The notes: generated from the sequence alone by a model not told the origin. Shown: positions 39,101 to 48,586, counted from the first letter of the stretch. The stretch is DNA of 64,000 nt from Methylomonas fluvii (GCF_014850975.1 NZ_JACXST010000001.1:1922001-1986000), one strand, 5' to 3'. Numbers and translations: made by a program.

Positions 39101-39895
39101 TCAATTAACTTTATTTTTTTGCATATATCCCACCATATAAGTTATTCCTACAGGCAATATGCCAATGCGCTGTAAACCTATGTCCCACTTATAATAGGGA
39201 GCAGAAATTGAATCAACCATGGTTTTTAGTTCCTCAGGTGTGTATGTGCGTAAGCATGAAACGATGCCATCAAACATCACTATAAAGGGAATTAAAGGAA
39301 TGAAATAAGTATAAAATATTCTATTCCAACGCCATGGGCGAATAAATGGAGTATTAAGCCAAACCAAAAAAGGCGTAAGCAGCATATAAAGCAACAACAA
39401 AGGATGGCGTTGTGTACTTTCAAAAATTGCAATGCCGGTTTTTGCATCGACAGCGTCTTGTAAAACGGCTTTAGCCTCTTCAGGTTTCAAATGATGAAAC
39501 GATGAAAAGAAAGTGCGAAAACCTTTTATCTCTCTGGGTACCTGCATCGCATTTATTGACTCGGTACAGAAAACGATACCAATATTTTGTGTATGTGCCG
39601 CTCGAAAGGCGTCCAAGTTTGGGTACAAATCTGTCAGCGTGACAGATAAAATCTGGTTATCGGACTGTTTAAGTACATCTTGCCACAGTGATAACCAAGG
39701 CCCTGCGCCGCCGGAGCAAAGATCAACAATCAATTTGTGTCCGCTCTGATCTAAAGCCTTGACCAAGCGCTGAGTGATTGGTTGATATAAATGGTAAGAC
39801 TGAACAATGTGTTGTAAGAAATCGGTAACACCATCTCGCAATACTTTTGGGCACCAGCCTTGATCTTCGATTTCAAAAAAATGGATCCGGTTCAT
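39101..39895 (-). CDS. Class I SAM-dependent methyltransferase-like protein with membrane segment
   Basis: A 264-residue protein. LIVDLCSGGAGPWLSL (about residues 55-70) is SAM-binding motif I, and FSSFHHLKPEEAKAVLQDA resembles the post-motif region of ubiE-like methyltransferases. Residues about 165-210 are strongly hydrophobic (LLLLYMLLTPFLVWL, YFIPLIPFIVMF), so the enzyme is probably membrane-attached and may act on a lipid or quinone-like substrate. Substrate unknown. A terminator sits right in front of its ribosome site (see 39914-39937). Confidence 0.65.
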   Translation of the reverse strand: MNRIHFFEIEDQGWCPKVLRDGVTDFLQHIVQSYHLYQPITQRLVKALDQSGHKLIVDLCSGGAGPWLSLWQDVLKQSDNQILSVTLTDLYPNLDAFRAAHTQNIGIVFCTESINAMQVPREIKGFRTFFSSFHHLKPEEAKAVLQDAVDAKTGIAIFESTQRHPLLLLYMLLTPFLVWLNTPFIRPWRWNRIFYTYFIPLIPFIVMFDGIVSCLRTYTPEELKTMVDSISAPYYKWDIGLQRIGILPVGITYMVGYMQKNKVN

Positions 39896-39913
39896 TGTAG
39901 TTTTCTCTCAAAT

Positions 39914-39937
39914 AAAAATGCCCTCCGAAGAGGGCAT
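39914..39937 (-). terminator. Terminator just upstream of the methyltransferase start
   Basis: On the minus strand ATGCCCTC pairs perfectly with GAGGGCAT around a TTCG loop, and a run of five T residues follows. It ends only about 19 bases before the methyltransferase ATG, with a GAGAG ribosome site between. It can terminate transcripts coming from the PEP-CTERM gene, or act as an attenuator. Confidence 0.8.
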
Positions 39938-40105
39938 ATTGCACTTGAATAAATCTGGTCTACACATAATGGAATTATGCTGTTAAGTAATTTTATATAA
40001 AATACAACTTAAGCTTCCCTTGCATGTAGGCATTCTTCTTCAATGTTGCCAAAAAGATTGCTGATTTTTATTTTTGATAATAAAAAGTCGGCATTTAATA
40101 TTCTT

Positions 40106-40858
40106 TTAGATTGAGCTTTTCTTCCTAGCGGAAAAACCTAACAAGCCTAAACCTATTAACGCTAAAGATCCGGGCTCAGGGATTGTGGCGTTAGCGCCAA
40201 GATCCCCTGAGCCAGTTGAATAATAATTTGTGGCTCCGCCAGGGCCAGCAGATACCACCAAACTTGTTGGCTGAAGGCTAGAACCCCATGAAAAATCGGC
40301 GATTGTTCCGGTGCCTGGCACGATAATAGAATTCGTATCAAAGATATCCGATCCCAAGCCGGCAAGAATCAAATCAAAAAATGCAGTGCCACCACCACCG
40401 CCAAATATATTTAAGCTACCCAGGAAAGTTTCACCTGATGCTAACAAGTCATGGCCTGAAATAGTCATCCATACAGTGCCATCCTCCGCCGAGGCTTGGT
40501 TTAGAGCGTCATACGCTGTTGTGGTATCGGTATAAAACGTGATAACACCGCCCGTAAACAAAGTGTCGCCCGGAATATTTATTTGATTTGTGGTGTAGTC
40601 GGTAGTAACGGAATATGTCAACTGACCACCAGGGAAAACACTGTAGCTGGTATTGTTAAATCCTGTTACTTCGCCCCAAGCAGTAAACGAACCTGTGTTA
40701 TCAGCGTTTCTTGTCACTATTTGCGCAAAGCCACCGCTATCAAACTCCGTGATAGTGTTAGGGGTTATCACGCCATCTATGCTTGCTGCGTTTGCTGCGA
40801 AACCTGCGCTTACAAGGCTAAGAGCGGCAACACTCTTTATAAAATTTAGTTTGTTCAT
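40106..40858 (-). CDS. PEP-CTERM sorting-domain protein (exosortase substrate)
   Basis: A 250-residue secreted protein. Residues 1-24 form a signal peptide ending in NAA. The C-terminus has the full tripartite sorting signal: IPEPGS, a hydrophobic stretch ALIGLGLLGF, then ARKK. The mature body is Gly/Thr/Asn/Ser-rich and beta-like, with one GGGGG-type turn, as usual for these cell-surface or matrix proteins. XrtA would cut at PEP and probably join it to the exopolysaccharide made by the locus at 1-18480. A sigma-54 promoter candidate lies upstream at 41034-41052. Confidence 0.9.
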   Translation of the reverse strand: MNKLNFIKSVAALSLVSAGFAANAASIDGVITPNTITEFDSGGFAQIVTRNADNTGSFTAWGEVTGFNNTSYSVFPGGQLTYSVTTDYTTNQINIPGDTLFTGGVITFYTDTTTAYDALNQASAEDGTVWMTISGHDLLASGETFLGSLNIFGGGGGTAFFDLILAGLGSDIFDTNSIIVPGTGTIADFSWGSSLQPTSLVVSAGPGGATNYYSTGSGDLGANATIPEPGSLALIGLGLLGFSARKKSSI

Positions 40859-41033
40859 GACTATTCCTTAAACAGTTAAATAAAGTTAGCGATCAATGTC
40901 GCTGATGTAAATTTCTTGCAAGCCACACATGACATACAGGAGTTTGAAATGCACGCCAGTGCGATGTCTCATATCTTACGAAGGCGAACTTCACTTTCAG
41001 AGTCGATCATGAAGACAAACTTCACGTTAAATA

Positions 41034-41052
41034 AAGCATATGTCATGCCATA
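41034..41052 (-). promoter_or_regulatory. Sigma-54 promoter candidate of the PEP-CTERM gene
   Basis: The minus strand reads TATGGCATGACATATGCTT: GG and GC are separated by exactly 10 bases (GC at 41036-41037 and CC at 41048-41049 on the + strand). The leader to the ATG at 40858 would be about 165 bases. PEP-CTERM genes are commonly under sigma-54 and the PrsK/PrsR pair, neither of which is encoded in this window. The rest of the gap at 40859-41198 shows no gene. Confidence 0.55.
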
Positions 41053-41198
41053 TATATAAGTTATTGTTTATTATATTATTTTTTGGTTCGTTGTTATGAT
41101 GATTTTGAATGGATGTAAAATTATCCGACAGTGTCCTAGGGGCTATACTTTGCACTTTCTTGTTCTTTGTCAGTATTCAGCTGGATCTGAGTTGAAAA

Positions 41199-41384
41199 TG
41201 ATCTTGTCTCCATTTCGCAGGCAGGTTACTAAGAGATTTGTTTAAGTTCAAAGGCTTCAGGCGACAAATAACCCAGTTTGGAATGAAGCCGTTTGCGATT
41301 GTAATGCACGTTGATGTATTCGAAGACCACTCGCTTGGCGATCTCACGTTTTGGTAACCGCTCTCCGTGGATGGCCTCGACCTT
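41199..41384 (-). mobile_element. IS3-family remnant: 3' end of transposase orfB
   Basis: The minus strand encodes about 51 residues (KVEAIHGERLPKREIAKRVV, then FEYINVHYNRKRLHSKLGYL and SPEAF) that match the end of the IS3-family rve integrase domain, including the second-to-last catalytic block. The stop is at 41229. TGATCTTGTCTCCATTTCGC at 41199 looks like the terminal inverted repeat. The upstream part of the element is gone, and IS256 copy 1 lies 60 bases away. Confidence 0.75.
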
Positions 41385-41445
41385 ATACGTCCCAGTTAAA
41401 GAGTAAGCCTTGGAGCGAGTCAAGCAAGACGGGGGTCCCCAAGGG

Positions 41446-42855
41446 GAGAAATAGTCAAATCTGGTGTATAGGCAAATTGAATCAGGCGGCGATCTGCTGA
41501 TTTTCTGCGGCTTTATCCGACTCAGTAATGACAGCAATGCCATCCTGAAATCGAATGCCGTTGATCACATCCGGTAGTTGTTTAAATCCGCGTATCTTGC
41601 GCCAACTTTTTTCGGCGGTCAGTGCCAACTGGAACACTAGGCCTAGCAGCGAATGCCGTGACACGCAGTTCTTGGTCCGCGTTGTCCGATGGCGAATGGT
41701 CGCAAAGCTCGATTCGATCGGATTGGTGGTGCGGATGTGTACCCAGTGTTCAGCGGGAAAATCGTAAAACGCCAGTAACGATTCACGGTCTTTTTCCAGA
41801 ATATTGACCGCTTTGGGGTATTTGGCCTCAAAGTCACGCCGGAAGCTGTCAAAGGCTTTGCTGGCATGGTCTTTGGTTTCTGCCAGCCAGATATTTTTCA
41901 AGCCAGCCTTGGCTTTAGCCTGAATCGAATCCGGTAATGCAGCCAGCACATTCGCCGTTTTATGCACCCAGCAGCGTTGCGTCCGTGTCTGCGGCCAGGT
42001 TTCATTCACCGCCGCCCAGAAACCCAGAGCCCCATCGCCGGTGGCCAGTTTCGGCGCGTCCTGTAAACCGCGAGTCTGCAAATCTTGCAACACGCTCAGC
42101 CAGGATGCCTTGGATTCTCGATAGCCATCCGAGAGCGCCAAAAGCCGCTTTTCACCGTGCTCATTGACACCAATGATCACCAACAGACACAAGCGGTCAT
42201 CTTCGCCGCGCAGGGTCGAATAAATACCGTCGGCCCACACATACACATAGCGCTGATTCGACAAATCCCGCCGATGCTAGGCTTGATAATCCTCGGCCCA
42301 TTGCGCTTTCAAACGACTGACCACCGCTGGCGACAAGCCTTTCGCCTCTGTGCCCAGCAGGACCGACAAGGCGTCCTGCATGTCACCCGTCGATATACCG
42401 CGCAAATACAGCCAGGGCAATGCCGCTTCCACCCGCTTGGCCTTGCGAACATACGGCGGCACTAGCGACGAGTTGAACTTGACCCCGCCGCCAGAACGAT
42501 CTCGAACCTTGGGGATTTTGACCGTCACGTTACCCACACCCGTCACGATTTCCCGCTCCGGCAAATAGCCATTACGCACCACCGTTTGTCGGCCCCGTAA
42601 ATCGGTCACCTTGGCATATTCGCCCAGAAACGCTTGTAACTCCGCCTCAACGGCCTGTTGGATCAAGGCCTTAGCGCCCATCTTCAACAAATCTGTCAAA
42701 GGGTCGTTGAGCGCACTAGCGCTATCCCACTCTTTTGCATTATCTTTACTCATGGCGTCTCTCATTTTGCTGGTATTCGATCTCGACAATCTCATTTCAG
42801 CAGAGGGCGCCACCTTTCTTCAAGTCCGGCTGTACACCAGATTTAGTTATAACTC
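41446..42855 (-). mobile_element. IS256-family insertion sequence, copy 1 (no target duplication)
   Basis: A 1410-base element with imperfect terminal inverted repeats of about 26 bases (GAGAAATAGTCAAATCTGG at one end, GAGTTATAACTAAATCTGG at the other). It is the same length as copy 2 and differs by only two bases that I could find, one in the inverted repeat and one silent in the transposase. The flanking octamers CCCAAGGG and ATGATTTA do not match, so the original target duplication is missing. Confidence 0.88.
41482..42753 (-). pseudogene. IS256-family transposase interrupted by in-frame TAG, copy 1
   Basis: The frame would encode 423 residues (Mutator-type transposase) starting MSKDNAKEWDSA, but an amber TAG at 42277-42279 stands where relatives usually have Trp (YQA-stop-HRRDLS). 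The N-terminal part holds the DNA-binding region. The part after the stop holds the whole DDE core: YVWADGIY, LATGDGALGF and PIESSFATIRHRT. Translation of the second part would have to restart near a TTG at 42264. The same stop is present in copy 2. Confidence 0.85.
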
Positions 42856-43017
42856 ATGATTTAGGCCTTGATTGGCTACCTTGTCGAAATGGCAACATAC
42901 CATTCACAAGCAACTTGCTGCCGCTACGAAATTAATTCGGCGCCTATAGGTTTTTTGCTAGTTGGAGTCCCCCGTTAAATCTACTATTCTTCTAAACAAA
43001 ACTAACAGGAGATCCCC

Positions 43018-44625
43018 ATGGAAAGCCCTAATCTTGAGCAAGCACTTTCGGACTGGCGTCATCTTTTAGGTGACGATTCGGTCATCACATATCAGAAGTT
43101 TTTGCAAGATACAGCAGCCAATTGTGCTGCACTAACGAATCAGTCTCCTGCGTTACTTCGGCCTGATTGCACCTCTGCCGTTCAGCAAGTAGTGCAAATA
43201 GCCGCGAAACATCAAATTTCTCTTTATCCTTTCAGCACCGGTTGTAACTGGGGCTATGGCTCAAAAAACCCGGCTCAGGACCACTGCGTGTTGGTTGATT
43301 TATCACGGATGAATAAAATCCTGGACTTTGATAAGGAAACAGGCCTGCTAACTATTGAGCCTGGAGTTACGCAGCGTCAGCTTGACGCTTACCTAAAGCA
43401 GCATCACCATCCTTATTTGATTCCGGTTACCGGGGCTGGACCTGATTGTAGTCTGGTTGGAAATGCCTTAGAGCGAGGCTACGGCATCACCCCTTATGCG
43501 GATCACTTCGCCGCGGTAATGGGACTGGAAGCTGTGTTGCCCAACGGAAAAATTTATCGCTCCATGCTTTCAGGCTTGGGAGGTGGGGCGGTTGATAAGG
43601 CTTTTAAATGGGGGATGGGTCCATACATGGATGGTCTTTTCTCGCAAAGTAATTTTGGGATTGTCACCAAGATGACGATTGCTTTGGCGCCAACGCCAGA
43701 GCGAGTTGAAGCGTTTTTTTTCAGTGTAAAAAAAGCTGACGATCTGGGGTTGGCGGTTGAAAAAGTCCGGCAGGTGTTGCGTGAGGTGGGAACGGTGACG
43801 GGTTCTATCAATTTGATGAACAAACACCGGGTATTGTCGATGTCGGAGCCTTACCCAAAAGATCGCTTGGGCTCGGATGGATTGATTCCGGAGGATGTGC
43901 TGCAGCAGCTTATGAAGCGCAATCAGGTCATGGAATGGACCGGTGTGGGTGCTATTTATGGCAATAAGAAAGTTGTTGCTGCGGCGAGAGGAGAGATTCG
44001 AAGAATATTAAAGCCTGTAGCCAAGCGGCTGATTTTTTTTACTCCGGGTTTAGTTAAATTTCTGCATAGTACCGCGCAGGCTTTGCCGATTATCCGCGAT
44101 TTGCATTTGGTCAATGTGTTGGGGACGTTGAATAAAACCATGCAATTGTTTGCGGGAGAGCCGAGCGAGATTGCCTTACCCCTTGCTTACTGGCGGTCAG
44201 GCGTCATGCCAACTGATGGTACCTCGATGAATCCGGATAAGGACGGTTGTGGGCTTATTTGGTATTCGCCGCTTTTACCCATGAAGCCCGATTTAACTCG
44301 CGAATATGTCGAAATGGTGAAATCCATCTGTATCAAACATAGAATCGAGCCTTTGATCACCTTGACTAGTATTTCGGATCGCTGTTGGGATAGTACCATT
44401 CCAATTTTGTTTGATAGGCAAGACGCAGATGAGGTTGCCAGGGCACAAGCTTGTTATCATGAACTGTTAGATACAGGGCGAAAACATGGTTTTGTGCCTT
44501 ATCGCCTCGGCATTCAGTCTATGGAACTGCCTGCTAAGGAAAATGCTGTTCCTGATGTTTTGCGTTCTCTAAAGCAGGCAGTCGACCCAAACAATATTAT
44601 TGCACCGGGTCGTTATGGCTTATAG
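43018..44625 (+). CDS. FAD-linked oxidoreductase of the vanillyl-alcohol oxidase/p-cresol methylhydroxylase type
   Basis: A 535-residue flavoenzyme with AGGAG 7 bases before its ATG. The PCMH-type FAD-binding domain is clear: LLRPDCTSAVQQVVQIAAKH, YPFSTGCNWGYGS, LTIEPGVTQRQLDAYL and TGAGPDCSLVGNALERGYG. The C-terminal cap ends with VDPNNIIAPGRYG, the standard end of this family. It resembles PchF-like phenol oxidases that hydroxylate or oxidise a para-substituted phenol; no cytochrome partner is encoded beside it. It is the only gene between the two IS256 copies, so it may be their passenger. Confidence 0.85.
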   Translation: MESPNLEQALSDWRHLLGDDSVITYQKFLQDTAANCAALTNQSPALLRPDCTSAVQQVVQIAAKHQISLYPFSTGCNWGYGSKNPAQDHCVLVDLSRMNKILDFDKETGLLTIEPGVTQRQLDAYLKQHHHPYLIPVTGAGPDCSLVGNALERGYGITPYADHFAAVMGLEAVLPNGKIYRSMLSGLGGGAVDKAFKWGMGPYMDGLFSQSNFGIVTKMTIALAPTPERVEAFFFSVKKADDLGLAVEKVRQVLREVGTVTGSINLMNKHRVLSMSEPYPKDRLGSDGLIPEDVLQQLMKRNQVMEWTGVGAIYGNKKVVAAARGEIRRILKPVAKRLIFFTPGLVKFLHSTAQALPIIRDLHLVNVLGTLNKTMQLFAGEPSEIALPLAYWRSGVMPTDGTSMNPDKDGCGLIWYSPLLPMKPDLTREYVEMVKSICIKHRIEPLITLTSISDRCWDSTIPILFDRQDADEVARAQACYHELLDTGRKHGFVPYRLGIQSMELPAKENAVPDVLRSLKQAVDPNNIIAPGRYGL

Positions 44626-44636
44626 ACAAATTGGAG

Positions 44637-44644
44637 GTCGCTGG
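44637..44644. repeat. Left target-site duplication of IS256 copy 2
   Basis: GTCGCTGG occurs directly before the element and again directly after it at 46055-46062. Eight bases is a normal duplication length for IS256. Confidence 0.9.
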
Positions 44645-46054
44645 GAGTTATAACTAAATCTGGAGTACAGCCGGACTTGAAGAAAGGTGGCGCCCTCTGC
44701 TGAAATGAGATTGTCGAGATCGAATACCAGCAAAATGAGAGACGCCATGAGTAAAGATAATGCAAAAGAGTGGGATAGCGCTAGTGCGCTCAACGACCCT
44801 TTGACAGATTTGTTGAAGATGGGCGCTAAGGCCTTGATCCAACAGGCCGTTGAGGCGGAGTTACAAGCGTTTCTGGGCGAATATGCCAAGGTGACCGATT
44901 TACGGGGCCGACAAACGGTGGTGCGTAATGGCTATTTGCCGGAGCGGGAAATCGTGACGGGTGTGGGTAACGTGACGGTCAAAATCCCCAAGGTTCGAGA
45001 TCGTTCTGGCGGCGGGGTCAAGTTCAACTCGTCGCTAGTGCCGCCGTATGTTCGCAAGGCCAAGCGGGTGGAAGCGGCATTGCCCTGGCTGTATTTGCGC
45101 GGTATATCGACGGGTGACATGCAGGACGCCTTGTCGGTCCTGCTGGGCACAGAGGCGAAAGGCTTGTCGCCAGCGGTGGTCAGTCGTTTGAAAGCGCAAT
45201 GGGCCGAGGATTATCAAGCCTAGCATCGGCGGGATTTGTCGAATCAGCGCTATGTGTATGTGTGGGCCGACGGTATTTATTCGACCCTGCGCGGCGAAGA
45301 TGACCGCTTGTGTCTGTTGGTGATCATTGGTGTCAATGAGCACGGTGAAAAGCGGCTTTTGGCGCTCTCGGATGGCTATCGAGAATCCAAGGCATCCTGG
45401 CTGAGCGTGTTGCAAGATTTGCAGACTCGCGGTTTACAGGACGCGCCGAAACTGGCCACCGGCGATGGGGCTCTGGGTTTCTGGGCGGCGGTGAATGAAA
45501 CCTGGCCGCAGACACGGACGCAACGCTGCTGGGTGCATAAAACGGCGAATGTGCTGGCTGCATTACCGGATTCGATTCAGGCTAAAGCCAAGGCTGGCTT
45601 GAAAAATATCTGGCTGGCAGAAACCAAAGACCATGCCAGCAAAGCCTTTGACAGCTTCCGGCGTGACTTTGAGGCCAAATACCCCAAAGCGGTCAATATT
45701 CTGGAAAAAGACCGTGAATCGTTACTGGCGTTTTACGATTTTCCCGCTGAACACTGGGTACACATCCGCACCACTAATCCGATCGAATCGAGCTTTGCGA
45801 CCATTCGCCATCGGACAACGCGGACCAAGAACTGCGTGTCACGGCATTCGCTGCTAGGCCTAGTGTTCCAGTTGGCACTGACCGCCGAAAAAAGTTGGCG
45901 CAAGATACGCGGATTTAAACAACTACCGGATGTGATCAACGGCATTCGATTTCAGGATGGCATTGCTGTCATTACTGAGTCGGATAAAGCCGCAGAAAAT
46001 CAGCAGATCGCCGCCTGATTCAATTTGCCTATACACCAGATTTGACTATTTCTC
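44645..46054 (+). mobile_element. IS256-family insertion sequence, copy 2 (with 8-bp target duplication)
   Basis: A 1410-base element with the same ends as copy 1, in the opposite orientation. Flanking GTCGCTGG duplications show that this copy arrived by transposition and has not rearranged since. It landed 19 bases after the stop of the oxidoreductase gene, in the arm of a hairpin that lies between that gene and the GDSL hydrolase gene. Confidence 0.93.
44747..46018 (+). pseudogene. IS256-family transposase interrupted by in-frame TAG, copy 2
   Basis: Identical to copy 1 apart from a silent change (ACT for ACC, in the TTNPIES region). The amber TAG is at 45221-45223, and the reading frame continues unchanged after it to 46018. 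The DDE residues all lie in the second part. Because the inserted copy carries the same stop, the element must have moved with it, either by readthrough, by reinitiation or with transposase supplied in trans. Confidence 0.87.
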
Positions 46055-46062
46055 GTCGCTGG
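46055..46062. repeat. Right target-site duplication of IS256 copy 2
   Basis: Second GTCGCTGG, matching 44637-44644 exactly. Confidence 0.9.
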
Positions 46063-46087
46063 GTTTGGCTAATAAAGACAACCCAGC
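46058..46087. terminator. Hairpin hit by IS256 copy 2
   Basis: GCTGGGTT at 46058-46065 pairs with AACCCAGC at 46080-46087. Before the insertion it stood between the convergent oxidoreductase and GDSL genes and was probably a bidirectional terminator; T-runs are weak. Confidence 0.45.
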
Positions 46088-46100
46088 ATTTAGGTGGCTG

Positions 46101-47093
46101 TTAGTTTTTAATCGAATCTAGCATGGCTTCGGCGAAAACTTTGTGAACCTCTGTGGTTGGGTGGATTTCATCCCAAAATATCAAACCGTTTCCTGTATCG
46201 AAAGGAACAGATGAACAATTGTCTTGAGTCAATACGGGACTATAGAGACATCCTGCCGCAGGCCCTGCTACAACTTGATCATCTCTAACGATCAAGGACT
46301 TGGTTATGGCGTAAATGTCGACTTTATAAATTCTGATTTTGGGTAGCTTTGCAAGTTCTCTCAATTCTGTCCTTAGCCTGTTGTTGTGGTCAATAGTTTG
46401 AAATGAAAGGAGGTCCAGAATTTCCGGATGAGGATTAGCGGGGTCTTGGTAAGCTATGAAATTAGCAATCGGTACTTCACTTAGGTCAGGGAGGTTGGGC
46501 ACTAAAAAATGGCGAATCCCAGAAGCATACAAGTTACGAATCGATTTGCTGATATTGTCGACAACTTGTTCTGTAGGAATCACGGTACCCTTGCCAAATT
46601 GATTGAGGTAATCGTTTGCGCCACTCCAAACAAAAGCCAAAGAGTTTTCAACAAAGCTGTCATTTTTTATGACCTTGAACATTCCTACTTGCCCTAGTAA
46701 GCCGGTCACATTAAATTGTCCTAATACCGAATTGCCGAAACTAGTTTCAGAGCCACCATAAGCAAAGCTTATGGCTAGGTTTTTATTTGGTTTTAGCGTT
46801 AGTCTTTCTGGAGAGAGCGTCAATATAGGTTTTACTTTAGATGAGTTGCCGAGTGACTTCCAGAATTGTTCAGCGGCATTTGGACCGTTCGAAAATCTAC
46901 CGTTGAAATATCGCTTTTGCGGGGGGACGGGTATGGGAAGCCCTGAAGCGGATGTCTGTGTATAAACGTTGCCGGTGTCCGATAAGCTATCGCCGAAAAC
47001 ATAAAGATTCTGGTTGCTCTCCGCCAAGGCTGAGTTGCTGAGTTGCAGCGTTATTAAGGTAAATAAAATAAATCGTAGCATTGAAGTTTTCAT
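46101..47093 (-). CDS. Secreted SGNH/GDSL lipase-esterase
   Basis: A 330-residue protein with a signal peptide (residues 1-24, ending ALA). The GDSL block FGDSLSDTGN near residue 34 holds the catalytic Ser, WSGANDYL is block III with its Asn, and DEIHPTTEVH near the C-terminus holds the Asp-His pair. It acts outside the cytoplasm on an ester, for example a lipid or an O-acyl group on a polysaccharide; the substrate is not readable from the sequence. It lacks an autotransporter domain. Confidence 0.85.
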   Translation of the reverse strand: MKTSMLRFILFTLITLQLSNSALAESNQNLYVFGDSLSDTGNVYTQTSASGLPIPVPPQKRYFNGRFSNGPNAAEQFWKSLGNSSKVKPILTLSPERLTLKPNKNLAISFAYGGSETSFGNSVLGQFNVTGLLGQVGMFKVIKNDSFVENSLAFVWSGANDYLNQFGKGTVIPTEQVVDNISKSIRNLYASGIRHFLVPNLPDLSEVPIANFIAYQDPANPHPEILDLLSFQTIDHNNRLRTELRELAKLPKIRIYKVDIYAITKSLIVRDDQVVAGPAAGCLYSPVLTQDNCSSVPFDTGNGLIFWDEIHPTTEVHKVFAEAMLDSIKN

Positions 47094-47167
47094 TTTTTTC
47101 TTCTCCCTAATTGGGTGGCAGGATTAACGGTAAGTTATTGGTCACTACAAGTTTTATAAATATTTTT

Positions 47168-48556
47168 TTATCTCGCTCCTTTACCCCACAAAATAACTTC
47201 CACGGTGCTCAGCATTATCGTCAAGTCCAGAAACAGGCTGTAGTTTTTGACGTAATACAAATCAAATTGCAGTTTTTGTCGGGTATCGTATTCGCTGGCG
47301 CCATAGGGGTAACATAGTTGTGCCCATCCGGTGATGCCGGGTTTAACCCTATGCCGTTCTTTATAATAAGGAATATTCTCTTCAAAGCCTTTTACGAATT
47401 CCGGTCTCTCAGGGCGGGGGCCGACAAAGCTCATATCGCCTTTTAGTACGTTTAGCAGTTGCGGCAGCTCGTCTATCCGATATTTACGAATCACTTTGCC
47501 GACGCGAGTCACGCGATCATCGGTTTGGCTCGCCCATTGCGCGCCATTTTTTTCAGCGTCGATACGCATACTGCGAAACTTAATGACATCGAAGGGTATG
47601 TCTCGGTAGCCGACACGTTTTTGTCGATAGAAAACCGGTGCTCCAAAGCCGCTTTCGATATAGATTGCCAGCATAGTGAGTATCATTAGCCACCAGCTTA
47701 CGGAGAGTAGCAACAGGCTGGCTAGAATATCGAAGCTGCGCTTGACGATAGGACGCAGTCCGCCGCTCACAAAACCATCGGAAAACATCAGCCAGCTAGG
47801 GCTCAGCGCCTCTAGAAAAACCAATCGTTGCTCTCTCTCGTAGAAGGTTTGCAAGTCCATGATTTGCACGCCGGACATTTTTATATCCAACAGTTCTTCA
47901 ACGGGCAGCTTTTTTCTACGATCATCCACAGCGATAACTATTTCATCGACGTTAGCGGCTTCGACAATATCGGTTAGCCTGATTTTTTCATTGAGCGCAA
48001 TCGCATGGGGTACGCTTATTGGTTCGTCCTCCAGCGTGATGTAACCGACTATTTCGAATCCTCTATAAATATAGCTGGAATTAACGACGCTGAGTTCGCC
48101 CGCTCTTTGGCCGCAACCCACCACTAACACCCTGCGTTTTAAATTATCCAGATTGACGAAGCGATAAAATAAATAACGTGTTAACAGCAAACCCACAAAA
48201 GAAAAAATAATTGCGGAAATTAAGACGCTGCGTGCCAGCATCAAATCGGGAATGATGTAATAGATGAAAGCCAGTATAAAAACCGCAACGGCAAAGCTGA
48301 AGCTGATGCGCTGTAGAATATTGTATTCTTCTTTATCCAATGTTTTTCGGTATAAGCCTAAGCCGGAGCAACTGGCTATGAACACGATGGAATAAACCGC
48401 TGCAGCGGCCGCAAGCTCGGGTTGGGAGTACCAAGACGCTGTGTATAAAAATCTTAGGCCCGCGCCGCAATACATGGCCAGATAAAACACTAGCGATTCC
48501 GCCATCAGTAGCCATAAATAGGCGGTGGAAATGTAATGTCGAAAAATTCTTATCAT
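47168..48556 (-). CDS. XrtA-system priming sugar transferase (TIGR03013-like)
   Basis: A 462-residue polyisoprenyl-phosphate hexose-1-phosphate transferase. Residues 1-130 form about four to five transmembrane helices, residues 140-260 a CoA-binding-like domain ([13 protein letters not shown]), and residues 265-462 the catalytic bacterial sugar transferase domain with [26 protein letters not shown] and GITGWAQL. It transfers the first sugar-1-phosphate to undecaprenyl phosphate and so starts the exopolysaccharide made by the locus at 1-18480, although it is encoded about 29 kb away. Confidence 0.9.
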   Translation of the reverse strand: MIRIFRHYISTAYLWLLMAESLVFYLAMYCGAGLRFLYTASWYSQPELAAAAAVYSIVFIASCSGLGLYRKTLDKEEYNILQRISFSFAVAVFILAFIYYIIPDLMLARSVLISAIIFSFVGLLLTRYLFYRFVNLDNLKRRVLVVGCGQRAGELSVVNSSYIYRGFEIVGYITLEDEPISVPHAIALNEKIRLTDIVEAANVDEIVIAVDDRRKKLPVEELLDIKMSGVQIMDLQTFYEREQRLVFLEALSPSWLMFSDGFVSGGLRPIVKRSFDILASLLLLSVSWWLMILTMLAIYIESGFGAPVFYRQKRVGYRDIPFDVIKFRSMRIDAEKNGAQWASQTDDRVTRVGKVIRKYRIDELPQLLNVLKGDMSFVGPRPERPEFVKGFEENIPYYKERHRVKPGITGWAQLCYPYGASEYDTRQKLQFDLYYVKNYSLFLDLTIMLSTVEVILWGKGAR

Positions 48557-48586
48557 ATAAAGCTACCGCTAACTCCTGGATAATAA

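Noticed and set aside
41385-41543. In-frame extension of the IS3 transposase remnant into IS256 copy 1
   Set aside because: The extra residues come from the IS256 end and the junction, not from IS3; the frame is open by chance.
41438-42863. Target duplication for IS256 copy 1
   Set aside because: CCCAAGGG and ATGATTTA on the two sides do not match, even with shifts of a few bases.
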